A DNA stretch of 34,213 nt, taken from assembly GCF_005768555.2 (NCBI RefSeq), contig NZ_VCHX02000332.1, positions 1 to 34,213 of the forward strand. The letters are read 5' to 3'. This document shows, in pieces, positions 7,681 through 14,253 of the stretch (position 1 is its first letter; each line of letters begins with the position of its first letter). This DNA comes from Streptomyces sporangiiformans (lineage in GTDB: Bacteria > Actinomycetota > Actinomycetes > Streptomycetales > Streptomycetaceae). The notes below the pieces were generated by a model. That model worked only from the letters and a program-made list of their open reading frames with translations. It was not told where the DNA came from and searched no databases. Both the position numbers and the translations under genes were made by a program.

Positions 7681-9641
7681 CAGCGGCTTCCTCCGGGGAC
7701 GCGCTGCGGGGTGCGGGGGTCGGCGACGCCGTCGAGGGCGGCCTCGGGCGTGATATGAGCGGATCCCGAGGTGGCGGCCGTGAAGGCCTGGCTGCCTCCG
7801 ACGAGCGGCACGCTGGCCGTCGTACGGGACAGGTCGAGCTTGAGTGTGGGCTGGGTCGAGGGCGGGTCGATGAGATCCTTGTCGGTCCCCGCGACGATCA
7901 GCGCCAGCCGGTGGCCGGCCGGGATCACGTGGTCGCTCGCGTGCAGGTCGAGGGTGATGGTGTACGGCTTGCCCGGGGTGAGCGGGACGCCCTTCAGGTC
8001 CGAGGCGTGGTTGCCGAGGTCGGCCCAACCGCGGCTGAAGACGGTGTAGTCGACGTCCGCGGTCTTGGCCTGTGTCTCCTTGAAGCAGGAGCTGTCGCCC
8101 GTGGTGCTCGGGCCCCAGCAGCTGCGGTCGGTGAGCGTGGTGATGCCCTCGGCGGCGTCCGCGTAGTCGCGGATGGTGGACGGGCCCAGGTCGACGAGGA
8201 CCGCCGACAGGTGGGCCGTCGAGGTGCTCGGCGTGGCGGTGACCGTCACCTTCGAGGAGCCGGACAGGCGCAGGCTCTTGATGAGCGGCTTGGTGATGAA
8301 TCCGGCCTTACTGGCGGTGGACTGGTCGATCTGCGCGGCCCAGTCGGTCTCGCTCTGCTGCGGGTTGTCGGTGAACGTCTCGGTGCCCGATCCGGTACGC
8401 AGCCCAAGGGTCCCTACGCCGGCCTGCTCGCCCTTGCCGGGGCGCAGGCTCACGGAATCCGTGCCGCGCGGCGGCCAGACGGTGGACGTGACCCACTGGT
8501 CGGGGGCGCGCTCGATGTCCGCCATGGGCTCGTCGTCGATGCCGTTGTCGTAGCCGAGGAGTTCATGGTCGAACCAGCGGTGCAGGGTGTCCACCCACTC
8601 GGCGCGGCGGAAGTCGAAGGGGTCGACATGGCCGGTCTGCGACAGCCAGATCTTGCGCTCGACACCGTTCTTGGCGAGGGCGTCCCACCACTGGCCGAAG
8701 TGCTTGGGGCGGACGTTGAGGTCCTGCATGCCGTGGATGACGAACACGCTCGCGTCGACCTTGCCGGCGTCCTTCACGTAGTCGCGCTCGGTCCACAGCT
8801 TCGTCCAGTCGCCCGTGCGCGGGGCCTCGTCGACGAGGCGCTTCTGGACGGCGGCGCACTTGGCGCGGGCGTCCGGGCTCTCGACGTAGTCGGACAGCCA
8901 GTCGGGGCCGGAGTCGTAGAGCGGGGCGCCCTTGGCGAAGTAGTAGTCGTACCAGGAGGAGATGCCGGCGATCGGGACGATCGTCTTCAGGCCCTCGACT
9001 CCCGTCGCGGCGACCCCGTTCGCGACGGTGCCGTCGTAACTCTTTCCGATCATGCCCGTGTTGCCGTTGGTCCAGCCCGCCTTGGCGCGGACGGTGCCGG
9101 TGCGGGAGGTGTAGCCCTTGGCCCGGCCGTTCAGCCAGTCGACGACGGCCTTCGCGGACTGGACGTCGGAGCGGCCGCCGACGTCCACGCAGCCGTCGGA
9201 GCGGTTGGTGCCGGCGAAGTCGACTCCGACGAAGGCGTAGCCGCGCGGCACGAAGTAGTTGTCGTAGAACAGCGGCATCTGGACGACGTCGCCCTGGGCG
9301 TCGTACGTCTTCTTCTGGCTCTCGTTGCCGCGCCCGCAGCAGGCGTAGTACGGGCTGGCGTCCATGATCACGGGTATCTTGCGGCCCTGCTGGGCGGGTT
9401 CGCGCGGCCGGACGATGTCGGCGGCGACGCGGTCCGTCTTCCCGTCCGAGTCGCCGTCGAGCCCGGTGTCGACCCATACGGACTCGCGGATCGCGTTCTC
9501 GTACGAGTAGACGGGTTTGCTCTCCCGTGGCGCGCTGTGCGCGGAGACCGGGGTGAGCAACGTCGCCATCAGGGCGGCGATGGCCGCTGTCGCGAACGTT
9601 CTCCAGGTGGTGAGGCGCATGTGGCGCGCGCGTATCGGCAT
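7680..9641 (-). CDS. secreted Xaa-Pro dipeptidyl-peptidase (CocE/NonD family)
   Basis: A 653-residue serine hydrolase precursor. The N-terminus is basic and hydrophobic, with a likely signal cleavage after AHSA (about residue 36). The alpha/beta-hydrolase core carries the nucleophile S201 in GKSYDGT, D307 in VIHGMQDLNV and H338 in SQTGHVDP, in the order usual for the family. The C-terminal half is the galactose-binding-like jelly-roll domain of X-PDAP/CocE proteins, with GHRLALIVAGTD near the end. It should remove Xaa-Pro dipeptides from proline-rich peptides outside the cell. ATG codons at 9641 and 9620 are both possible and neither has a clear ribosome-binding site. It forms a coupled operon with the M14 carboxypeptidase and is divergent from the M1 aminopeptidase. 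Confidence 0.9.
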   Translation of the reverse strand: MPIRARHMRLTTWRTFATAAIAALMATLLTPVSAHSAPRESKPVYSYENAIRESVWVDTGLDGDSDGKTDRVAADIVRPREPAQQGRKIPVIMDASPYYACCGRGNESQKKTYDAQGDVVQMPLFYDNYFVPRGYAFVGVDFAGTNRSDGCVDVGGRSDVQSAKAVVDWLNGRAKGYTSRTGTVRAKAGWTNGNTGMIGKSYDGTVANGVAATGVEGLKTIVPIAGISSWYDYYFAKGAPLYDSGPDWLSDYVESPDARAKCAAVQKRLVDEAPRTGDWTKLWTERDYVKDAGKVDASVFVIHGMQDLNVRPKHFGQWWDALAKNGVERKIWLSQTGHVDPFDFRRAEWVDTLHRWFDHELLGYDNGIDDEPMADIERAPDQWVTSTVWPPRGTDSVSLRPGKGEQAGVGTLGLRTGSGTETFTDNPQQSETDWAAQIDQSTASKAGFITKPLIKSLRLSGSSKVTVTATPSTSTAHLSAVLVDLGPSTIRDYADAAEGITTLTDRSCWGPSTTGDSSCFKETQAKTADVDYTVFSRGWADLGNHASDLKGVPLTPGKPYTITLDLHASDHVIPAGHRLALIVAGTDKDLIDPPSTQPTLKLDLSRTTASVPLVGGSQAFTAATSGSAHITPEAALDGVADPRTPQRVPGGSR

Positions 9642-9705
9642 GCGCGGAAGGTACCCCGGTCAACTCCCGGGCAAAAGAGGGCCGTTCGGGGTCGGTGAGG
9701 CAGGC

Positions 9706-9753
9706 GGACGGATTGGGCCCGAGTAGGCCGTGAAGGTCCGTGGGACGGATTGG
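9706..9753. repeat. 11-bp direct repeat in the divergent peptidase promoter region
   Basis: GGACGGATTGG occurs at 9706-9716 and again at 9743-9753, 37 bp apart, between the Xaa-Pro peptidase and M1 aminopeptidase starts. A repeat of that length in a 225-base gap is unlikely by chance and may mark a binding site for a shared regulator. Confidence 0.4.
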
Positions 9754-9866
9754 CTCATGTCGGCCGAATGGCGATCGTGTGACAGCGGTGGCCGTGGACA
9801 CGACCGGGACCGCGGCGAATGAATAGTCTGCGAACTGACCTTGGGCACCGACGACTTGGAGCTTTT

Positions 9867-11363
9867 GTGCACCGCAGACTGATCGCCCCGGGCGCGCTCG
9901 CCGCCTCCCTGATGCTGGCGATCCCGGCATCGGCGGCGGACTACAGTCCTGGGGCGCCGGGCATCGGCGACCCCTACTACCCCGCGTACGGCAACGGCGG
10001 ATACGACGTCTCGCACTACGACCTCCGGCTCAAGTACCAGCCTGAATCGGACAAGTTGGAGGGCACGGCGACCCTCCTGGCCACCACCACGCAGGATCTG
10101 TCGCGGTTCAATCTGGACTTCCTGCTCGACGTCAGCGAGGTGAGGGTCAACGGCGCGAGGGCGTCGTTCACGACCTCCGGCGAGCACGAGTTGGAGATCA
10201 CTCCGAAGACACCGCTGCCCAAGGGCACGGCCGTCACCGTCGTGGTGCGCTACAGCGGGGTGCCGTCCTCGAAGGAGGCGTACGGGTTCACCAGCTGGCA
10301 CCGCACTCCGGACGGCGGAGTCGGGGCGAACGAGCCCGAGGCGGCCTGGTGGTGGTTCCCGAGCAACGACCATCCGCTGGACAAGGCCACGTACGACGTG
10401 TCGGTGGCGGTGCCGGACGGGACGCAGGCGATCTCCAACGGCACGCTGCAGTCGGCGACTTCGCGGCTCGGCTGGACGCGGTACAACTGGCGGTCCAACA
10501 AGCCTCAGGCCACGTATCTCGCCACGCTGGCGGTCGGCAGGTTCGACGTGACGACCGGGACGTCGGAGAGCGGCATCCCGATCGTCAACGCGTACAGCAA
10601 GGATCTGGGCGACAACTACGGGGCCGCGCGGGCGAGCATCGAGCGCACCGGGGAGATCGCCGACTGGCTGGCCGAGTACTTCGGGCCGTACCCGTTCAAC
10701 GCGCTCGGCGGCTATGTCCCGAACCTCACCACCACCGGGTACGCGTTGGAGACGCAGACGCGGCCGTTCTACAGCCCGCGCCAGTTCGCGAACGGGACGA
10801 ACGTGTCCGTCGTCGTCCATGAGCTGGCCCATCAGTGGTACGGCGACTATGTTTCCGTCGCCGGATGGAAGGACATCTGGGTCAACGAGGGCTTCGCGCG
10901 GTACGCGCAGTGGCTGTGGTCGGAGCACGAGGGCGAGGGCACGGCGCAGGAGATCGCGGACTACGTGTACGCGTCGCATCCGGCCGACGACGCCTTCTGG
11001 ACGGTCAAGCCCGGGGATCCGGGGCCGGAGAACCAGTTCCACATCGCCGTGTACGACCGTGGGGCGCTGGCCCTCCAGGCGCTGCGGAACGAGATCGGTG
11101 ACGAGGCGTTCTTCGCCATCCTGAAGGGCTGGCCGAAGCAGTACGCGCACGGCAACGCGACCGTCGGCGACTTCCTGAGGTACGCCGAGAAGGTCTCGGG
11201 CCAGCCCCTTGCCGCCCTCTTCGACACCTGGCTCTACCAGGCCTCCAAGCCGAGCGAACCCGCGGCTCGGGAAGCGTCGATCGCTCCTCGCTCCGCGACG
11301 ACACCGGCTCAGCCGAAGTCCTGGAAGAAGATCGCGCAGACCAATTCGGTGCACGAGCACTAG
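9867..11363 (+). CDS. secreted M1 family metallopeptidase (aminopeptidase)
   Basis: A 498-residue precursor with a short clean signal peptide (MHRRLIAPGALAASLMLAIP then ASA-A). The zinc site is HELAH (H318, E319, H322) followed by NEGFARY with E341. GYALETQ at about 291 corresponds to the GAMEN exopeptidase loop. The N-terminal beta-sandwich (about residues 40-235) and thermolysin-like catalytic domain are present, but the C-terminal HEAT-like domain of long PepN is missing, as usual for the short secreted actinobacterial forms. I chose GTG 9867 because GGAG stands five bases before it and it yields an ideal signal peptide; the ATG at 9819 has no ribosome-binding site and would add 16 odd residues. 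It should release N-terminal amino acids outside the cell, complementing the divergent peptidase pair. Confidence 0.88.
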   Translation: MHRRLIAPGALAASLMLAIPASAADYSPGAPGIGDPYYPAYGNGGYDVSHYDLRLKYQPESDKLEGTATLLATTTQDLSRFNLDFLLDVSEVRVNGARASFTTSGEHELEITPKTPLPKGTAVTVVVRYSGVPSSKEAYGFTSWHRTPDGGVGANEPEAAWWWFPSNDHPLDKATYDVSVAVPDGTQAISNGTLQSATSRLGWTRYNWRSNKPQATYLATLAVGRFDVTTGTSESGIPIVNAYSKDLGDNYGAARASIERTGEIADWLAEYFGPYPFNALGGYVPNLTTTGYALETQTRPFYSPRQFANGTNVSVVVHELAHQWYGDYVSVAGWKDIWVNEGFARYAQWLWSEHEGEGTAQEIADYVYASHPADDAFWTVKPGDPGPENQFHIAVYDRGALALQALRNEIGDEAFFAILKGWPKQYAHGNATVGDFLRYAEKVSGQPLAALFDTWLYQASKPSEPAAREASIAPRSATTPAQPKSWKKIAQTNSVHEH

Positions 11364-11422
11364 TAGGACTCCGTCAGGTCTTCCGGTCTGTGCTCGTGAG
11401 GAGCATGTGGGAGACCGTGGAC

Positions 11423-11476
11423 ATGCGGCGGGTCGAGGGTCTGCGGAGTGACTTGGCTCAGTTCGTGGCGGAGTGC
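11423..11476 (+). pseudogene. possible N-terminal relic of an IS701-type transposase
   Basis: ATG at 11423, with GGGAGA eight bases upstream, opens MRRVEGLRSDLAQFVAEC. This looks like the conserved start of IS701-family DDE transposases in Streptomyces, where a similar DLA-F segment is followed by a long conserved domain. Here the similarity stops after about 18 codons and the rest of the frame is arginine/proline-rich noise ending at 11617. No terminal inverted repeats were found. The match is from memory and short, so it is tentative. Confidence 0.4.
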
Positions 11477-11490
11477 ATCACGCCGGAAAC

Positions 11491-11507
11491 CCCCGGCACC
11501 GCCGGGG
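11491..11507 (+). terminator. perfect 7-bp hairpin between the M1 gene and the RIO leader
   Basis: CCCCGGC and GCCGGGG pair around the three-base loop ACC. It lies 128 bases after the M1 stop, with no T-run. It could be the M1 terminator or the first element of the structured leader that precedes the RIO kinase gene. Confidence 0.4.
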
Positions 11508-11613
11508 CCGCTCGACGCGGACCGGCTTTATTCGGTTGCCGCTCCCGTGTCCGCCCCTCACCATGGGCGAGACACCGGGAGCTGCCCGGTGCTCCACGAG
11601 AGGAGGCACGACC
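11508..11613 (+). promoter_or_regulatory. structured leader before the small ORF and RIO kinase
   Basis: CACCGGG (11573-11579) and CCCGGTG (11585-11591) form a perfect seven-base-pair stem with a five-base loop. The strong ribosome-binding site AGAGGAGG (11599-11606) begins eight bases later, in front of GTG 11614. Further upstream, CGGAC near 11518 can pair with GTCCG near 11550, enclosing a CGGC/GCCG stem. This density of structure suggests translational or transcriptional control of the genes that follow. Confidence 0.4.
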
Positions 11614-11739
11614 GTGACTACGACTGTCCTCGGCCTGCCCGCAGACCGACTCTCTCTCACCTCATGGAGCACCTCCAGCGATGTCTCACGACGATCTCTC
11701 GCAGCACCCTCAGCACCCTCAGCACCGGGCATTTCCTGA
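11614..11739 (+). CDS. small ORF (41 residues) overlapping the RIO kinase start
   Basis: GTG at 11614 follows a near-perfect Shine-Dalgarno sequence (AGAGGAGG, seven-base spacing), the best in this region. It encodes a 41-residue Ser/Thr/Leu-rich peptide beginning MTTTVLGLPADRLSLTSW and ending APSAPGIS. It overlaps the first 59 bases of the RIO kinase gene in a different frame. I recognise no family. It may be a leader peptide whose translation controls access to the kinase start, whose own ribosome-binding site is poor. The composition is not distinctive, so expression needs proof. Confidence 0.45.
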   Translation: MTTTVLGLPADRLSLTSWSTSSDVSRRSLAAPSAPSAPGIS

Positions 11740-12628
11740 CGACTTCATCACCGACCCCTACCGCTACGTCCCGCCGCCGGACGACCTGGGCGACGTCGAC
11801 GACCGGTTCGTCTTCGACTTCCGTGCCTACGACGACCTCGAGGACGGCCAGCGCTGGTCGACCTGGCTCAGCGTCGAACCCCTCTGCCGAGGCCCCGAGC
11901 CGCTCCCGGACTGGGTGGTGACCTCGCAGGGCGCGATCGACACCGAGCTCGGCGTCCTCAAGACCGGCAAGGAGGCCGACGTCCACCTCGTCGAGCGCGC
12001 CGACCCGCTCGACCCCGCCGCCGGCGTGGTCATGGCGGCCAAGCGGTACCGCTCTCCCGAGCACAGGACCTTCCACCGCGCCGCGTCCTACACCGAGGGC
12101 CGCTCGATGAAGCGCTCACGTGACGAGCGGGCCCTCAAGCGGAAGAGCACCTTCGGCCGGCAGGTCGCGGCCGGCGAGTGGGCGGTGTCCGAGTGGGGTG
12201 CGCTGGTGCGGCTCTGGGACCTCGGGCTGCCGGTTCCCTACCCGGTCCAGATCGACGGCACCGAGATCCTGATGGAGTGGATCACCGTCGTCGACGAGGA
12301 CGGCGCCGTCGAGACCGCGCCCCGGCTCGCCCAGGTTCGCCCCTCACCCGAGCTGCTGGCGGCGTACTTCGAGCAGCTCACCGATGCGCTCGCGACGATG
12401 GTGCAGAACGGCGTCGTGCACGGCGACCTCTCGGCGTACAACATCCTGGCGGCGGGCGAGCGGCTGGTCATCATCGACCTGCCACAGTTCGTCGACCTGG
12501 TCGGCAACCCCAACGGGATGAACTTCCTCCAGCGCGACTGCGCCAACATCTGCGGCTGGTTCCGCTCGCGGGGCCTCGATGCCGACGAGCACGCGCTGTT
12601 CGCGGAGCTGATGGCGCACGCCTTCTGA
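11681..12628 (+). CDS. RIO-type serine kinase (Rio1-like)
   Basis: A 315-residue atypical protein kinase. The ATP-binding loop is LKTGKEADVHLV (about 93-104), with the catalytic lysine K121 in MAAKRYR. The catalytic loop is VVHGDLSAYNIL (D249, N254) and the metal-binding loop is IIDLPQFVD (D266), both diagnostic of RIO kinases, which lack the activation loop of ordinary kinases. Eukaryotic and archaeal RIO proteins act in small-subunit ribosome maturation; the bacterial role is unsettled. Residues 8-15 are a QHPQHPQH repeat encoded by 9-bp units. The ATG at 11681 has only a distant GGAG (eleven bases), so initiation may depend on the overlapping upstream ORF. It is convergent with the ATP-synthase b-like gene. 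Confidence 0.85.
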   Translation: MSHDDLSQHPQHPQHRAFPDDFITDPYRYVPPPDDLGDVDDRFVFDFRAYDDLEDGQRWSTWLSVEPLCRGPEPLPDWVVTSQGAIDTELGVLKTGKEADVHLVERADPLDPAAGVVMAAKRYRSPEHRTFHRAASYTEGRSMKRSRDERALKRKSTFGRQVAAGEWAVSEWGALVRLWDLGLPVPYPVQIDGTEILMEWITVVDEDGAVETAPRLAQVRPSPELLAAYFEQLTDALATMVQNGVVHGDLSAYNILAAGERLVIIDLPQFVDLVGNPNGMNFLQRDCANICGWFRSRGLDADEHALFAELMAHAF

Positions 12629-12679
12629 ACCGGGCGGCTGGTTGTGCGCTTCCCGGAGGTCCGGGTTGGTGCGGTCGAT

Positions 12680-12720
12680 GGGGGCTGGCCACGCAGTCCC
12701 CGCGCCCCTTACTGGGCGCG
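12680..12720. repeat. dispersed Streptomyces-type intergenic repeat, copy 1
   Basis: The segment contains GGGGGCTGG, CGCAGTCCCCGCGCCCCTT and GGGCGCG. The same order of blocks appears in reverse orientation at 31105-31150, with a few substitutions. I recall similar sequences scattered between genes in Streptomyces genomes. Here it sits between two converging genes and runs into the end of the ATP-synthase b-like gene. Confidence 0.55.
12701..12720. terminator. hairpin between convergent genes, inside the repeat
   Basis: CGCGCCC (12701-12707) and GGGCGCG (12714-12720) pair around a six-base loop. The loop carries the TAA stop of the leftward b-like gene (12709-12711). It could serve as a terminator for the RIO kinase transcript and act at the very end of the opposing gene. 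Confidence 0.45.
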
Positions 12721-13203
12721 ACCGGATCTCGGCTCCATGGGAGCCGAGATCCGTTCTCCCACCACGCGGCTCGCCAAGTTCGAGGCCAGTTCCGAGACGG
12801 ACATGCGGAGTTCGGTCTCGGCGGCGGCACATTCGGCCTCGATCCGGGCGCGGCCCTCGGCCAGGATGGCATCGCGTTCGTCCTGGCCTTCGGCTCGGGC
12901 CGCCGCGATGACCGCGGCGCCCTCCTCGAAGGCCTGCTGGCGGATCCGGGCCGCGTCGTGCCGGGCGTCGGCCAGTACCGCCACCGCCTCGGCCCGCTTC
13001 TCCTCGGCGCGGGCCCGTACCGCCTCGGCGTGTTCGGCGGCGCCTCTGATCGCCTCGTCCCGCGCATCGAGCACCCGTTGCATCCGGGGCAGCACCCGGA
13101 CGAAGAACAGGAACACAGCGGCGAACAGCGCCAGCGCGACGAGGAGGTCCTGGACCTTCGGGTTGAGGGGGCCTACGGGGTAAGGAATGAGATCCATGGC
13201 CAT
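12709..13203 (-). CDS. orphan F0F1 ATP synthase subunit b-like protein
   Basis: A 164-residue protein with the architecture of AtpF: a short N-terminus, one transmembrane helix (about residues 20-37, LLVALALFAAVFLFFVRVL), then a long charged alanine-rich coiled coil with the ADARHDAARIRQQAFEEGAAVIAAARAEGQDERDAILAEGRARIEAE pattern of the b-subunit stalk and a C-terminal SELASNLASRVVGE segment like the delta-contact region. No other ATP synthase gene is nearby, so it is a stand-alone paralogue. It could join the F0 complex as an alternative stator, or have another membrane-anchoring role. ATG 13203 is used; ribosome-binding signals are weak. The last residues and the stop come from the dispersed repeat, suggesting the C-terminus was altered by insertion or growth of the repeat. 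Confidence 0.75.
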   Translation of the reverse strand: MAMDLIPYPVGPLNPKVQDLLVALALFAAVFLFFVRVLPRMQRVLDARDEAIRGAAEHAEAVRARAEEKRAEAVAVLADARHDAARIRQQAFEEGAAVIAAARAEGQDERDAILAEGRARIEAECAAAETELRMSVSELASNLASRVVGERISAPMEPRSGRAQ

Positions 13204-13306
13204 GACTTACCCGATCAGGCGTGCACAACAACGCGCATCTGCGACAGAGTTGACCGAAAGTCACCGGTGCTCATGAAGAGGTGCCGGGAGCGGCCGGGAA
13301 CTCCAC

Positions 13307-13426
13307 TCAGTCCCCGTGGTCGTACACCGTCACCCCGATGCGCGGCATGTGCACGGAGGCGCCGAGTTCGACCGCTTTGCCGGCGAGCAGCCCGAGCGCG
13401 GTGTCGATCGCCTCGTAGCGCTGCTT
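13307..13426 (-). pseudogene. relic of a macro-domain (ADP-ribose-binding) protein
   Basis: Read leftward from 13426 to the TGA at 13307 the frame gives RYEAIDTALGLLAGKAVELG, then ASVHMPRIG, then directly VTVYDHGD and stop. In macro-domain proteins of actinobacteria ASVHMPRIG is followed by a glycine-rich loop and helix (about 20-25 residues) before the final VTVYD strand. That piece is missing here, and everything upstream of RYEA is also gone. A stop codon (13427-13429) precedes the frame and there is no start. This is a decayed C-terminal remnant, squeezed between the b-like gene and the merR promoter. Confidence 0.55.
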
Positions 13427-13456
13427 TCACAACACTGGTGAGACAGCAATACTGTT
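13426..13456 (+). promoter_or_regulatory. candidate merR promoter with overlapping dyad
   Basis: TTCACA (13426-13431) and TACTGT (13450-13455) are 18 bases apart, a slightly long spacer of the kind MerR regulators act on. An imperfect inverted repeat, AACACTGGTG (13431-13440) and CAATACTGTT (13447-13456), matches at seven of ten pairs and covers the spacer. Autoregulation by the MerR protein encoded 60 bases downstream is the simplest reading. Confidence 0.45.
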
Positions 13457-13516
13457 GCACCGCACTGACGTAGTACCGGAAATACCGAAGGACCCGAAGG
13501 ACCCGAAGGAGCAGCC

Positions 13517-14221
13517 ATGGCGACGGACACCGAGGAGCCGACGCTCACCGTCGACGAACTGGCCGCGCGCGCGGGCGTCACGGTTCGTACGGTGCGTTTC
13601 TACGGCACCAGGGGGCTGCTGCCGCCGCCCGTGATCGGTCCGCGCCGCGTCGGGTTCTACGGGCAGCGGCACCTGTCCCGGCTCGTGCTGATCGAGGAGT
13701 TGCAGCATCAGGGGATGACGCTGGCCGCGATCGAGCGGTACCTGGAGCAGTTGCCGGGCGATCTGAGCGCCCATGACCTGGCGATCCATCGTGCGGTGGT
13801 GGCCTCGTGGGCACCCGACTCGGCGGAGGAGTTGAGCCGCGCCGAACTGGAGCGCCGGGCCGGGCGCCCGCTGAGCGAGGAGGATCTGGAGCGGCTCGCC
13901 GCGATGAACGTCCTCGCCAGAACCGAGGACGCGGGTGCGTTTCGGGTGGATCCGGGCCTGCTCCGGCTGGGCGTTCAGCTGCTCGACGTACCGATCGCGC
14001 ACGAGACGATCCTCGCGGCGCGCGCTGTCCTGATGGAGCACACGCGCGCGGCGGCCCGCGAACTGTCCCGGCTGTTTCAGGCCGAGGTGTCCGAGCGCGA
14101 GTCGATGGCGGCGGTGAAGTCCCTGTCGGCGCACATGCAGCCCCTCGTGGTGCAGGCGCTCCTGACCACGTTCCAGCGCTCCCTGAACGGCGAGCTGCGG
14201 GAGTGGCTCAAGGATTCCTGA
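13517..14221 (+). CDS. MerR family transcriptional regulator
   Basis: A 234-residue protein. Residues 10-78 are a winged helix of the MerR type: LTVDELAARAGVTVRTVRFYGTRGLLPPP, then RVGFYGQRHLSRLVLIEELQHQGMTLAAIERYL. The C-terminal 150 residues are helical and lack the cysteine pattern of metal sensors, so the ligand may be organic. AAGGAG stands five bases before the ATG, preceded by three GACCCGAAG-like direct repeats. It converges on fadB, and its own upstream region holds a dyad. Proximity suggests, but does not prove, a role in controlling the fatty-acid operon. Confidence 0.88.
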   Translation: MATDTEEPTLTVDELAARAGVTVRTVRFYGTRGLLPPPVIGPRRVGFYGQRHLSRLVLIEELQHQGMTLAAIERYLEQLPGDLSAHDLAIHRAVVASWAPDSAEELSRAELERRAGRPLSEEDLERLAAMNVLARTEDAGAFRVDPGLLRLGVQLLDVPIAHETILAARAVLMEHTRAAARELSRLFQAEVSERESMAAVKSLSAHMQPLVVQALLTTFQRSLNGELREWLKDS

Positions 14222-14233
14222 GCCACTCCCGCA
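14196..14233. terminator. 15-bp perfect stem between merR and fadB, overlapping merR coding end
   Basis: TGCGGGAGTGGCTCA (14196-14210) pairs perfectly with TGAGCCACTCCCGCA (14219-14233) around an eight-base loop. The left arm encodes the last residues of the MerR protein and the right arm contains its stop. It ends 20 bases before the fadB stop, so it can work as a bidirectional terminator for both converging transcripts. Confidence 0.7.
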
Positions 14234-14253
14234 CGGCTCTCATCGGCCCACAC

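Noticed and set aside
11390..11617. A 75-codon ORF as an intact small gene
   Set aside because: Only the first part (from 11423) looks like protein, resembling a transposase start; the remainder is low-complexity. Treated as a possible relic.
13215..13274. Short leftward ORF MSTGDFRSTLSQMRVVVHA upstream of the b-like gene
   Set aside because: No ribosome-binding site and no recognisable similarity. It most likely occurs by chance in the promoter region.
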